Positions 25,399 to 32,847 of a DNA stretch of 44,892 bases are shown here, one piece after another. Origin of the DNA: DATLWN01 sp964492895 (GTDB lineage: Bacteria; Pseudomonadota; Zetaproteobacteria; Mariprofundales; Mariprofundaceae); the NCBI GenBank assembly GCA_964492895.1, contig CAZBLR010000014.1, positions 1 through 44,892 of the forward strand, read 5' to 3'. Within the stretch, counting starts at the first letter, position 1. Every line of letters starts with the position of its first letter. The translations under genes and the position numbers were made by a program. The notes beneath the pieces were generated by a model that was given only the letters and a program-made list of their open reading frames with translations, ran no database searches and had not been told where the DNA came from.

Positions 25399-26501
25399 AT
25401 GTCCGCTGGCGCGCGCTCGACCTGCCGCTGTTGATCTGCCTGCTATGCCTGGCCGTGCTCGGCTCGGCCACGCTGTACGCCGCCGTCCACCAGGGCGGCA
25501 TCTCGCTGTGGCAGCGGCAGAACCTGCACTGGCTGTTCGGCATCGGCGTCTTTGCGCTGATGTGCGTGATCCCGCTCAGGGTATCCGCGCTCGCCGCCTG
25601 GCCCATGTACGCCATCGCCCTGATCTTTCTGGCCCTGGTACCGATGGTCGGCGAGGTGCAGCTGGGCGCCCGACGCTGGTTGAACCTGGGCCTGTTCCAC
25701 CTGCAGCCCTCCGAGATGATGAAATGGGCCCTGATGCTGCTGATGGCGCATTGGTTCGCCTCGCGCGAGGCGAACCGGCTGAAGCCGCTGGCCATCGCCC
25801 TGGCCTTCGCGGTCGTCCCGGCGGCGCTGATCTTCCTGCAGCCGGATCTCGGCACCACGCTGGTGCTGCTGTTCGCCACCACGGCCATGCTGATCGCCAG
25901 CGGCCTGCCCTGGCGCTGGTTTGCCTTCGCCGTCATCGCGGCCCTGCTCAGCGCCCCGCTGTTGTGGCACAACATGCACGAATACCAGCGCATGCGCATT
26001 TTAAGCTTCCTGAATCCCCAGTCGGACCCGCTCGGCGCCGGCTACCACGTGATCCAGTCGACGATCGCCATCGGCTCCGGCGGCATCTTCGGCAAGGGCT
26101 ACCTGCAGGGCACCCAGGCCCGGCTGCACTTCCTGCCCGAGCAGCACACGGATTTCATCTTCGGCGTGCTGGCGGAGGAGGGTGGGCTCGTCGTGGCCCT
26201 GCTGCTGCTGGTGCTCTACGGCATCCTGATCTCGCGCATCCTGGCCATCGCCGCGCGGGCGCACACCCGTTTCGGTTCCCTGGTCTGCCTCGGCATCGCC
26301 TCGATCTTCATCATCTACATCGGCGTCAACATCGGCATGGTGTCCGGTCTTTTGCCCGTGGTCGGCGTGCCGTTGCCGTTCATCAGCTACGGTGGTTCGG
26401 CGCTGGTGACGATGATGGCGGCGCTGGGCGTGGTCATGCGCGTGGCCATCGAATCCGAGAACAAGGTGCCGTGGCAACGGCCGGGCAGCCCGTTGCTCTA
26501 G
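25395..26501 (+). CDS. rodA: peptidoglycan polymerase RodA
   Basis: A 368-residue SEDS-family glycosyltransferase that polymerises lipid II together with PBP2. About ten membrane helices are predicted. Conserved SEDS signatures include GARRWLNLGLFHLQPSE, LQPDLGT, the catalytic-loop region LPEQHTDFIFGVLAEE and the terminal VVGVPLPFISYGGSALVTMM. The ATG lies in an ATGA overlap with mrdA. The stop TAG is shared in the palindrome CTAG (26498-26501) with the convergent TSUP gene. Confidence 0.97.
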   Translation: MNVRWRALDLPLLICLLCLAVLGSATLYAAVHQGGISLWQRQNLHWLFGIGVFALMCVIPLRVSALAAWPMYAIALIFLALVPMVGEVQLGARRWLNLGLFHLQPSEMMKWALMLLMAHWFASREANRLKPLAIALAFAVVPAALIFLQPDLGTTLVLLFATTAMLIASGLPWRWFAFAVIAALLSAPLLWHNMHEYQRMRILSFLNPQSDPLGAGYHVIQSTIAIGSGGIFGKGYLQGTQARLHFLPEQHTDFIFGVLAEEGGLVVALLLLVLYGILISRILAIAARAHTRFGSLVCLGIASIFIIYIGVNIGMVSGLLPVVGVPLPFISYGGSALVTMMAALGVVMRVAIESENKVPWQRPGSPLL

Positions 26502-27301
26502 AGGCTCCGCCAGACGGCCTGCAGCAGCAGGCTGATGCCGATCGTTCCGAACAGCAGGCGCAGCGCCACGGTCACCGAGGACTCGGACCAGCGATGGTGG
26601 AAGGATGCCCCCCAGCGGATGCTGTGCGGGATGATGGCGGCGATGCCCAGCCAGGCGCCGATCAGAAACCAGAAACTCGGCTTCAGCATGGCAAGCCAGT
26701 CCCGTTCCAGTCCCAGGTTGACCAGCGACGCCGTCCCGGCCATCGCGAAGCCGCAGAACGCGGCGGTACCGACCGCCTGGCGCAGCGCCATGTGTCGTCG
26801 CAACAGCGGCACCATCATCACGCCGCTGCCGATGCCGAGAGCCCCCGATGCGAATCCGATCGGCAGCATCCATGGCAGCAGCGGCACCGGCCGCTTGCCC
26901 TCCGGCTTGCTGCGGCCCAGATCCCAGGCCATCCACAGGTCCAGGCCACCCAGGGCCACGAGCACCAGCGCCGCGGGCAGTTTCAGCGTGCTCCACAGGC
27001 CGAGACAGGCCCCGACGATCAGCCACGGCAAGAGCCGTCGCAGCAGGCCTGTGTCGACATGTCCCAGTTTCCAGTGCACGCGGGAGCTGACCGCCCCGGT
27101 CAGGAACACACCGACCATACTGGCCATGATATGCGGCGCCATGACGCCGGCATCGGGGGTAGGCATGGTCAGCATGAAGATCGGCACGTACAGGAATCCG
27201 CCGCCGACCCCGGCGAGCCCTGCCAGCACCCCGCCGGCAAAGCCGGCGACAGCGCCGACCGCGAGTCCGTAGACGAGAATCTCGGGCGAAAACATCGGCA
27301 T
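26498..27301 (-). CDS. TSUP-family (TauE/SafE) membrane permease
   Basis: A 267-residue integral membrane protein of the TauE/SafE/TSUP family, putative exporters of sulfite, sulfoacetate or other organosulfur anions. The family glycine-rich repeat GVLAGLAGVGGGFLYVPIF occurs in the first half and its internal copy GFASGALGIGSGVMMVPLL in the second. About eight helices are predicted. The start at 27301 (MPMFSPEILVYG) has ACAGGT upstream; a second ATG follows two codons later. Substrate is unknown, though a sulfur anion would suit a sulfur-oxidising lifestyle. It converges on rodA with a 4-nt overlap. Confidence 0.88.
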   Translation of the reverse strand: MPMFSPEILVYGLAVGAVAGFAGGVLAGLAGVGGGFLYVPIFMLTMPTPDAGVMAPHIMASMVGVFLTGAVSSRVHWKLGHVDTGLLRRLLPWLIVGACLGLWSTLKLPAALVLVALGGLDLWMAWDLGRSKPEGKRPVPLLPWMLPIGFASGALGIGSGVMMVPLLRRHMALRQAVGTAAFCGFAMAGTASLVNLGLERDWLAMLKPSFWFLIGAWLGIAAIIPHSIRWGASFHHRWSESSVTVALRLLFGTIGISLLLQAVWRSL

Positions 27302-27461
27302 GGCGATTACCTGTTCAGGGGGTGGGCGACAGACATGGCGTGACCATAGCAGCTGTCGTTGCCGGGGCAATACGCGATCGTCCGGGCGCGCTTTTCCCCC
27401 CTTGTCCGCCCGCAGCCGACGGTCTAAAACCATCGGACATGATGGGCCAGATCACATCCGG

Positions 27462-27845
27462 ATGGGCGTGGCCATGCGCTCACGCGCCTCGCTGATCGCC
27501 GCCTTTGCCATCTCGGTTGTCGCCGTGCTGATGGTCGCCGATATGTGGCTGGCAGAGCGGGCGGAGCGCCTGTATGGCGAGGCGCGGCAGGTGGCATCAG
27601 GAAAGGCCTCGCATACCGACATGCGCCGGTTCGTGCAGAAGGGCTGGATCATCGTCCGGGCGGGCCATGTGCCAGCCGATCTGTGCAACACCTTCACGGG
27701 CGGCCTGTGGCTGTCCGTGCTGCTACCTCGAAGCCGGCATATCCAGATCGAACATCCGACGGTGTCGGCGGCGGGAGGCGGCTGCAGCCTTCACAGCACC
27801 AACACCCTGATCTTCACCTTTTCCGAGCGGCCGAAGCCGCCTTGA
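27462..27845 (+). CDS. small membrane-anchored protein, unknown
   Basis: A 127-residue protein I do not recognise. A basic start (MGVAMRSRASL) leads into one membrane segment (about residues 11-31, IAAFAISVVAVLMVADMWL). A soluble, probably periplasmic domain of about 90 residues follows, with two or three cysteines (HVPADLCNTF; GGGCSLHS) that could form a disulfide. The start could be this ATG or the ATG at 27474; the ribosome-binding site is weak for both, so the gene is less certain than its neighbours. It diverges from the TSUP gene. Confidence 0.5.
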   Translation: MGVAMRSRASLIAAFAISVVAVLMVADMWLAERAERLYGEARQVASGKASHTDMRRFVQKGWIIVRAGHVPADLCNTFTGGLWLSVLLPRSRHIQIEHPTVSAAGGGCSLHSTNTLIFTFSERPKPP

Positions 27846-27923
27846 CCCCCGGCGGCTTGCCTTTGCGGCGGCAGTGTCTTTAATGCTAAAGAGCGGCGGA
27901 CGCGCCCGGCGGGAGGAATACTC

Positions 27924-28361
27924 ATGGAACGCGCACTGAGCGGCTTCATCGCCGGCTTCCTGGCCACACTGATCTTCCATCAACTGACGCTGCTGCTGCT
28001 ATGGAAGGCCGGCGTCGCGCCCTTCGCCCCGTTCTCGATGGCGCCCACCCATCCCTTCGGCATACCGGCAGTGATCTCGCTGGCCTTCTGGGGCGGGGTA
28101 TGGGGCATCGCCTATGCGTTCATCGACAATCGCTTCCCGAAGGGTGCCGGCTACTGGCCGGCGTCCTTCCTGTTCGGCGCCATCGCCCCTTCGGCCGTGG
28201 CGCTGCTGATCGTGCTGCCGCTGAAAGGGCATCCGGTCGGCGGCGGCTGGCATGCACCGCTGCTGACGACCGCATTCCTCGTCAACGGTGCCTGGGGCAT
28301 CGGCACCGGCCTGTTCCTGCAGATCCTGAGCCGAACCCTGTTCCGGAAGGCGGAAGCCTAG
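27924..28361 (+). CDS. small four-helix membrane protein, unknown
   Basis: A 145-residue protein with four predicted membrane helices (about residues 5-27, 48-68, 80-100 and 112-135) and short loops. The N terminus MERALSGFIAGFLATLIFHQ and the central FWGGVWGIAYAFIDNRFPKG look like a conserved proteobacterial membrane protein, but I cannot name the family. A strong GGAGGA ribosome-binding site precedes the ATG. It lies 31 nt before the antiporter gene and may be cotranscribed with it. Confidence 0.8.
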   Translation: MERALSGFIAGFLATLIFHQLTLLLLWKAGVAPFAPFSMAPTHPFGIPAVISLAFWGGVWGIAYAFIDNRFPKGAGYWPASFLFGAIAPSAVALLIVLPLKGHPVGGGWHAPLLTTAFLVNGAWGIGTGLFLQILSRTLFRKAEA

Positions 28362-28392
28362 CCGCCCGCATCGAACGTCGGCGCCGGACCTC

Positions 28393-29343
28393 ATGGCTTG
28401 GCCGTTATTCCATCTGCTGCTGGGCCTGCTGCTGCTCTATGCCGGGGCCGAAGCGCTGGTGCACGGCAGCGCCGCGTTCGCGCGCCGACTCGGGCTGTCG
28501 CCGCTGGTCATCGGCCTGACCGTCGTCGCCTTCGGCACCAGTACCCCGGAGCTGGCGGTCAGCGCCAAGGCCGCGCTGGACGGCATGGGCGGCATCGCCA
28601 TCGGCAATGTCGTCGGCTCGAATATCGCCAATATCGCGCTGGTCATCGGTGCCGCGGCGCTGGTCTCCCCGATCGAGGTCCATGCCCAGGCGGTACGCCG
28701 CGATATCCCCGTCGTCATCGCCGCCTCGTTGCTGACGCTCGCCTTCGCCTGGCACGGGCATCTGTCGCGTCTCGAGGGGGGCATCCTGCTCGCCGGCCTG
28801 ATCGCCTATCTCGCCTACACGGTGGTGCTGGCACGTCGGGAGCGGGCGCGCACGATCACGGGTGAGTTCCAGGCCGAGGTGCCAGAGGAGTTGCGTAGCG
28901 TCTGGAACGAGGTCCTGCTGATCGCCGGCGGCATCGCGCTGCTGGTGGTCGGTGCCGACCGTGTCGTTGCGGGCGCGGTGGCCATCGCCGGCTACTTCAA
29001 GGTCAGCAAGGCGGTGATCGCCCTGACCGTGATCGCCTTCGGCACCAGCCTGCCGGAGCTCGCCACCTCCATCGTCGCCGCCTACAAGCGGCACAGCGAC
29101 ATCGCCATCGGCAACATCATCGGCTCGAACATCTTCAACCTGCTCGGTATCCTCGGCATCACCGCCGTCATTGCGCCGGTCGATGCCACCGGCATCCGCC
29201 ACGTCGACTGGCTGGTGATGATCGCATTGAGCCTGCTGCTGCTGCGCATGGCCCGCGTGCGCTATACGCTGCGCCGGTGGGAGGGCGCCGATCTGTTGGT
29301 GATCTACGTCGGCTACATCGCCTTTCTGGCCTTCCGCAGCTGA
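28393..29343 (+). CDS. calcium/sodium antiporter family protein (YrbG-like)
   Basis: A 316-residue member of the Ca2+/cation antiporter superfamily. The two inverted alpha repeats with ion-binding acidic residues are clear: FGTSTPELAVS with GNVVGSNIANIALV in the first half, FGTSLPELATS with GNIIGSNIFNLLGI in the second. About ten helices are predicted. Members exchange Ca2+ for Na+ or H+ across the inner membrane; which ions are moved here is not known. It is likely cotranscribed with the small membrane protein upstream and converges on purN. Confidence 0.93.
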   Translation: MAWPLFHLLLGLLLLYAGAEALVHGSAAFARRLGLSPLVIGLTVVAFGTSTPELAVSAKAALDGMGGIAIGNVVGSNIANIALVIGAAALVSPIEVHAQAVRRDIPVVIAASLLTLAFAWHGHLSRLEGGILLAGLIAYLAYTVVLARRERARTITGEFQAEVPEELRSVWNEVLLIAGGIALLVVGADRVVAGAVAIAGYFKVSKAVIALTVIAFGTSLPELATSIVAAYKRHSDIAIGNIIGSNIFNLLGILGITAVIAPVDATGIRHVDWLVMIALSLLLLRMARVRYTLRRWEGADLLVIYVGYIAFLAFRS

Positions 29344-29371
29344 GCCTCAGCGATCCGTTCCGGTCGGCTGG

Positions 29372-29989
29372 TCAGCTGCGGCCCCAGACCACGCGGCGGC
29401 CGTCGATGCGGAAACCCTCGCTGACCATACGTGACAGCGTGGCCGGATACAGCTCGTGCTCCTCGACCTGGATGCGCGCGTGCAGGCTCTCGCGGCTGTC
29501 GCCATCGAGCACCGGCACCGCGGCCTGGGCCAGGATCGGGCCACCGTCCAGCACCTCGTCGACCAGGTGCACGGTGCAACCGGAGATCCTGACGCCGTGC
29601 CTCAGGGCCTCCTCGACCGCATGCGCGCCGGGGAAGGCGGGCAGCAGCGACGGATGGATATTGACGATGCGTCCGCGAAAGCGGCGCACGAACTCGGCGG
29701 AAAGGATGCGCATGTAGCCGGCCAGCACGATCCAGCGGCAATCGTGACCGTCGATCAAATCGGCGCAGGCGGCGTCGAAGTGCGCCCGGTCGGCATAGGC
29801 CTTCGGATCAAGATGCACCACGGCCGGCACGCCGGCCTCTGTTGCGATCGCCAGCGCCGGAGCCTCGGCCTTGTCCGAGATCACCAGCCGCACGTCGACC
29901 GGGCAGGTGCCCGCCTTCACCGCGTCGAGGATCACCTTCAGGTTGGTGCCGCGGCCGGAGGCCATCACTGCGATGGCATTCGCCTTCAT
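29372..29989 (-). CDS. purN: phosphoribosylglycinamide formyltransferase 1
   Basis: A 205-residue enzyme of purine synthesis that transfers the formyl group of 10-formyltetrahydrofolate to GAR. The phosphate-binding loop ASGRGTNL is at the N terminus. The catalytic Asn/His lie in NIHPSLLPAFPG and the catalytic Asp in HLVDEVLDGGPI. The length is normal. In many proteobacteria purM directly precedes purN. Here two other genes separate them and purM has its own terminator. Confidence 0.96.
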   Translation of the reverse strand: MKANAIAVMASGRGTNLKVILDAVKAGTCPVDVRLVISDKAEAPALAIATEAGVPAVVHLDPKAYADRAHFDAACADLIDGHDCRWIVLAGYMRILSAEFVRRFRGRIVNIHPSLLPAFPGAHAVEEALRHGVRISGCTVHLVDEVLDGGPILAQAAVPVLDGDSRESLHARIQVEEHELYPATLSRMVSEGFRIDGRRVVWGRS

Positions 29990-30025
29990 CTGTGCGTCGA
30001 TCCCCGTGTCAGCATGGCCGGCAAC

Positions 30026-30742
30026 CTATTGCCGCCGTCCCGCATGCGCAATGCCGCACAGCGAATCATCCCTGGCCTTCGGCTTTTCCACGACCACCAC
30101 CACGAAGGGCCACAGGGGAACGCCGATCCTCCGCTTGAACACGACCCTTCCCCCGGCCCGTTCCAGCGTGGGAACCACGGATACGGCCCGGCATCCAAGC
30201 GAGATCGAAGGGATATGCCAGACGACGTCCTCGACCCTGTCCGCCATCCACCTGAGCAGCCGGCCTTCAGGCTCCGTGGAATGGGCGATGCCGATGCGGC
30301 CGCCCGGCCTGACGACGCGGTAGAGCTCCAGCGCCCCCTTGGCGGGATCATAGAGTGGGCACAGGCTGTACGTGGAAAGGGCCACATCGAAGCGGTTGTC
30401 CTCGAACGGCAGGTTCACCATATCACCCGCTGCGAAATCAACCCGCTCTGCGTAACCGGCCGCCGCCATCCTCCTTTTCGCCACGGCCAGCATGGCCTCG
30501 CTGATGTCGAAGAGCGTGACACTCCCGGTGGGGTCGGCCCTCCGCGCCGCCTGCAGCGCCGTGGAACCCGTGCCGGCGCCGCAATCCAGCACCCGGTCTC
30601 CGGGACAGACCACCCTTTCGACCACCATGTTTCTGCCGCGCTGGTCCGACCCTGCTGTGAACAAGGCATGCTGGGCGTCGTAGCGCTCGGCGACGCCGTC
30701 GTAAACGGCCTTCAGGCGCTGTCTGCCGAGGGCCTCACGCAT
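30026..30742 (-). CDS. class I SAM-dependent methyltransferase
   Basis: A 238-residue methyltransferase of the UbiE/Methyltransf_11 type. Motif I is VLDCGAGTGSTALQAA, followed by an acidic residue after strand 2 (VTLFDISEAMLAVAKRR), then DFAAGDMVNLPF and the post-motif ALELYRVVRPGGRIG. Substrate is unknown. The C-terminal ~50 residues include a hydrophobic VPLWPFVVVVVEKPKA strand. The ATG at 30742 is taken as the start; a GTG at 30754 is an alternative. It begins only about 15 nt after the stop of the upstream membrane-protein gene, so the two are likely cotranscribed. Confidence 0.85.
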   Translation of the reverse strand: MREALGRQRLKAVYDGVAERYDAQHALFTAGSDQRGRNMVVERVVCPGDRVLDCGAGTGSTALQAARRADPTGSVTLFDISEAMLAVAKRRMAAAGYAERVDFAAGDMVNLPFEDNRFDVALSTYSLCPLYDPAKGALELYRVVRPGGRIGIAHSTEPEGRLLRWMADRVEDVVWHIPSISLGCRAVSVVPTLERAGGRVVFKRRIGVPLWPFVVVVVEKPKARDDSLCGIAHAGRRQ

Positions 30743-30757
30743 CGCGGACGCCACCCA

Positions 30758-31711
30758 TCATCTCGCCCACCGGCGCGACGCCTGCAGCAGGGGATCGACG
30801 ATCCCCAGCCCCAAGACCAGCGCCAGGGCGAAGGCATCGATGCCGAAGCGCTTCGCCGCCGTCCCCCACAGCTGATCCGGCAGCTGCGGATCGCTGGCCA
30901 CGCGGACCGCGAACGTCGGCGGGGGATGGTAGCCCTGCACATGCGCCTTGAGGCCCCGGCCGATGCAGGGCGGAAGCGTGTATCCCGCCGTTCGCAGCGC
31001 CGCCTGGGCCTGCCCGCGGTCGTAGTCCCAGTCGGCGCCGTCATCGGCACACAGCTGGTTCATATACCAGAGGCGGGCCTCATGGGCGCCATCCTCGTAG
31101 CGCAGGATCGCATAGCGCACCAGCGCGAAGAAGGAATAGGTACGGAAGCCATCCGCCGCGTACGGATTGTACTTCAGCTGCGCGCGCGGCGTTCTCGGCG
31201 CCGTGTCGTAGTAGGTATCGTCCAGCGCCCGCCGCTTGCGGAATCCGGCCATCGCGGCCAGCAGGCGGCGCCCGGCCGGGGAACCGAGATACGTATCCCG
31301 TTCCCGCATGCGTTCCAGCAGCGACGGCGGAGCGGCGTATACGAGGGGGATCGCATTGGGATCGGCGGTCACGCCATCAGCGGTATCGACGGTCTCGCCC
31401 GCCAGGCGCGCGGACAGCCGGCGCAGCGCCATGGGAAAACGCAGCGCCGCCTCGCTATCCAGGCCGACCATCCCGGCGAGCCGGATGATGCTGCCGTGGT
31501 TGGCCTCCCACAGCGGATCGAGCACATTGCCCCATGCCTGCTGCACCTCGGCCGTCCACAGCGGCCCGTTCGCCTGTTCGTAGCGAGCGGTCAGGTCGTG
31601 CACATACCAGCCGGACGCGATCCGGGCGGCGGCCAGCGCCAGGCATGCGGCAACGGCCAGCGCCGTCAGCCGGCTCTGCCATGTCCGTGGTTTCGTCTGG
31701 GGCAAGCGCAC
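30758..31711 (-). CDS. two-helix membrane protein, unknown
   Basis: A 317-residue protein I do not recognise. An N-terminal membrane helix (about residues 15-33, LTALAVAACLALAAARIA) and a C-terminal helix (about 293-310, FALALVLGLGIVDPLLQ) bracket a ~255-residue, probably periplasmic domain. That domain is rich in Arg, Tyr and Trp, with many charged residues and three cysteines or so. No enzymatic motif is visible. The GTG at 31711 is the start because it is near the first helix. It overlaps nothing but lies 15 nt from the methyltransferase and just downstream of the purM terminator, so its promoter must lie within about 75 nt. Confidence 0.75.
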   Translation of the reverse strand: MRLPQTKPRTWQSRLTALAVAACLALAAARIASGWYVHDLTARYEQANGPLWTAEVQQAWGNVLDPLWEANHGSIIRLAGMVGLDSEAALRFPMALRRLSARLAGETVDTADGVTADPNAIPLVYAAPPSLLERMRERDTYLGSPAGRRLLAAMAGFRKRRALDDTYYDTAPRTPRAQLKYNPYAADGFRTYSFFALVRYAILRYEDGAHEARLWYMNQLCADDGADWDYDRGQAQAALRTAGYTLPPCIGRGLKAHVQGYHPPPTFAVRVASDPQLPDQLWGTAAKRFGIDAFALALVLGLGIVDPLLQASRRWAR

Positions 31712-31751
31712 GCCCGGAACCTACCCCCAAGCCGGATCGACCTGAAGGCAC

Positions 31752-31776
31752 AAAAAAGGGCGCCGAAGCGCCCTTT
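31752..31776 (-). terminator. Rho-independent terminator after purM
   Basis: On the minus strand AAAGGGCGC, loop TTCG, GCGCCCTTT is followed by TTT. This is a perfect 9-bp stem with a UUCG loop beginning 12 nt after the purM stop. It ends the gyrB/purM transcript. Confidence 0.92.
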
Positions 31777-31787
31777 GATCCAACGCT

Positions 31788-32837
31788 TCAGCCGATCAGG
31801 GTGACCGGCTCGCCGTCGCGCCGGTGCACGCGGCCGATGCGGTAGACCGCCTCGCCGGCATCCTTCAGGACGGCCTCGGCGCGGCCGGCCTCGGCCTCGG
31901 GCAGAATCACGACGAAGCCGATGCCCATGTTGAAGGTGCGGTAGCGCTCGTTGCGGGCCACATCGGCGAAATCGAGCAGGTAGACGAAGGCCGGCGGTAC
32001 CGGCCAGCTGGACACATCGACAGTGACGGCGAGATCCTCCACCAGGATGCGCTCGAGATTGTCGAACATGCCGCCGCCGGTGATGTGCGACAGGCCGTGC
32101 ACGTCGATGCCGCCGGCCATCAGCGCCTTGACCGCCGGCACGTACAGCCGGGTCGGGGCCAGCACGCCGTCGATCGCCCTGCGCCCGTCGGACAGCATGT
32201 CGTTCTCGGGATCGGCATGCCCGAGTTCGAGCAGCTTGCGCACCATCGAATAGCCGTTGGAATGCGGGCCGCTGGAGGCCAGACCCAGCAGCACGTCACC
32301 ATCGGCGACTTTCGAACCGTCGATGATGCGCGGCCGATCGACGATGCCGACGGCGAAGCCGCCGATGTCGTAATGCCCAGGGGCGTACATGCCCGGCATT
32401 TCCGCCGTCTCGCCGCCGATCAGGGCGCAGCCGCAGACACGGCAGGCCTCGGCGATACCCTCGACCACGCGCACCAGTGTGTCGCCGCTCAGGGCCCCGG
32501 TGGCCAGATAATCGAGGAAGAACAGCGGCTCCGCGCCAAGCGCGGCGATATCGTTGACGCACATGGCCACGGCATCCTGGCCCGCGGCCTGCGGCCGGTC
32601 GTACTGCTGCAACAGCAGCAGCTTGGTGCCGACGCCGTCGGTGCCGGATACCAGTACCGGCTCCTGCATGGACGAGAAATCGGCCCGGAACAGGCCGCCG
32701 AAGCCTCCGAGCCCGGCCAGCACCTCCGGGCGCATGGTGCCGGCGACCGCCTGCTTGATGCGGCCGACGAAGGCGTTGCCGGTGTCGATATCGACCCCGC
32801 ACTCGGCATAGGTCAGGCGTTGCTTTTGCCCGTTCAC
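31788..32837 (-). CDS. purM: phosphoribosylformylglycinamidine cyclo-ligase
   Basis: A 349-residue AIR synthetase of purine synthesis, which closes the imidazole ring using ATP. Recognisable signatures are the N-terminal YAECGVDIDTGNAFVGRIK, GTDGVGTKL, CVNDIAALGAEPLFFLDYLA (read as two parts), GGETAEMPGMY, LGLASSGPHSNGYS and HITGGGMFDNLERIL. The length is normal. A GTG start follows an AGGAGG ribosome-binding site that overlaps the gyrB stop codon, so it is probably cotranscribed with gyrB, an unusual pairing. Confidence 0.97.
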   Translation of the reverse strand: MNGQKQRLTYAECGVDIDTGNAFVGRIKQAVAGTMRPEVLAGLGGFGGLFRADFSSMQEPVLVSGTDGVGTKLLLLQQYDRPQAAGQDAVAMCVNDIAALGAEPLFFLDYLATGALSGDTLVRVVEGIAEACRVCGCALIGGETAEMPGMYAPGHYDIGGFAVGIVDRPRIIDGSKVADGDVLLGLASSGPHSNGYSMVRKLLELGHADPENDMLSDGRRAIDGVLAPTRLYVPAVKALMAGGIDVHGLSHITGGGMFDNLERILVEDLAVTVDVSSWPVPPAFVYLLDFADVARNERYRTFNMGIGFVVILPEAEAGRAEAVLKDAGEAVYRIGRVHRRDGEPVTLIG

Positions 32838-32847
32838 ACCAGGCCTC

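Noticed and set aside
29456..31804. 782-codon plus-strand frame opposite purN, the methyltransferase and the membrane protein
   Set aside because: It is Arg/His/Gln-rich shadow composition, with three plausible minus-strand genes beneath it.
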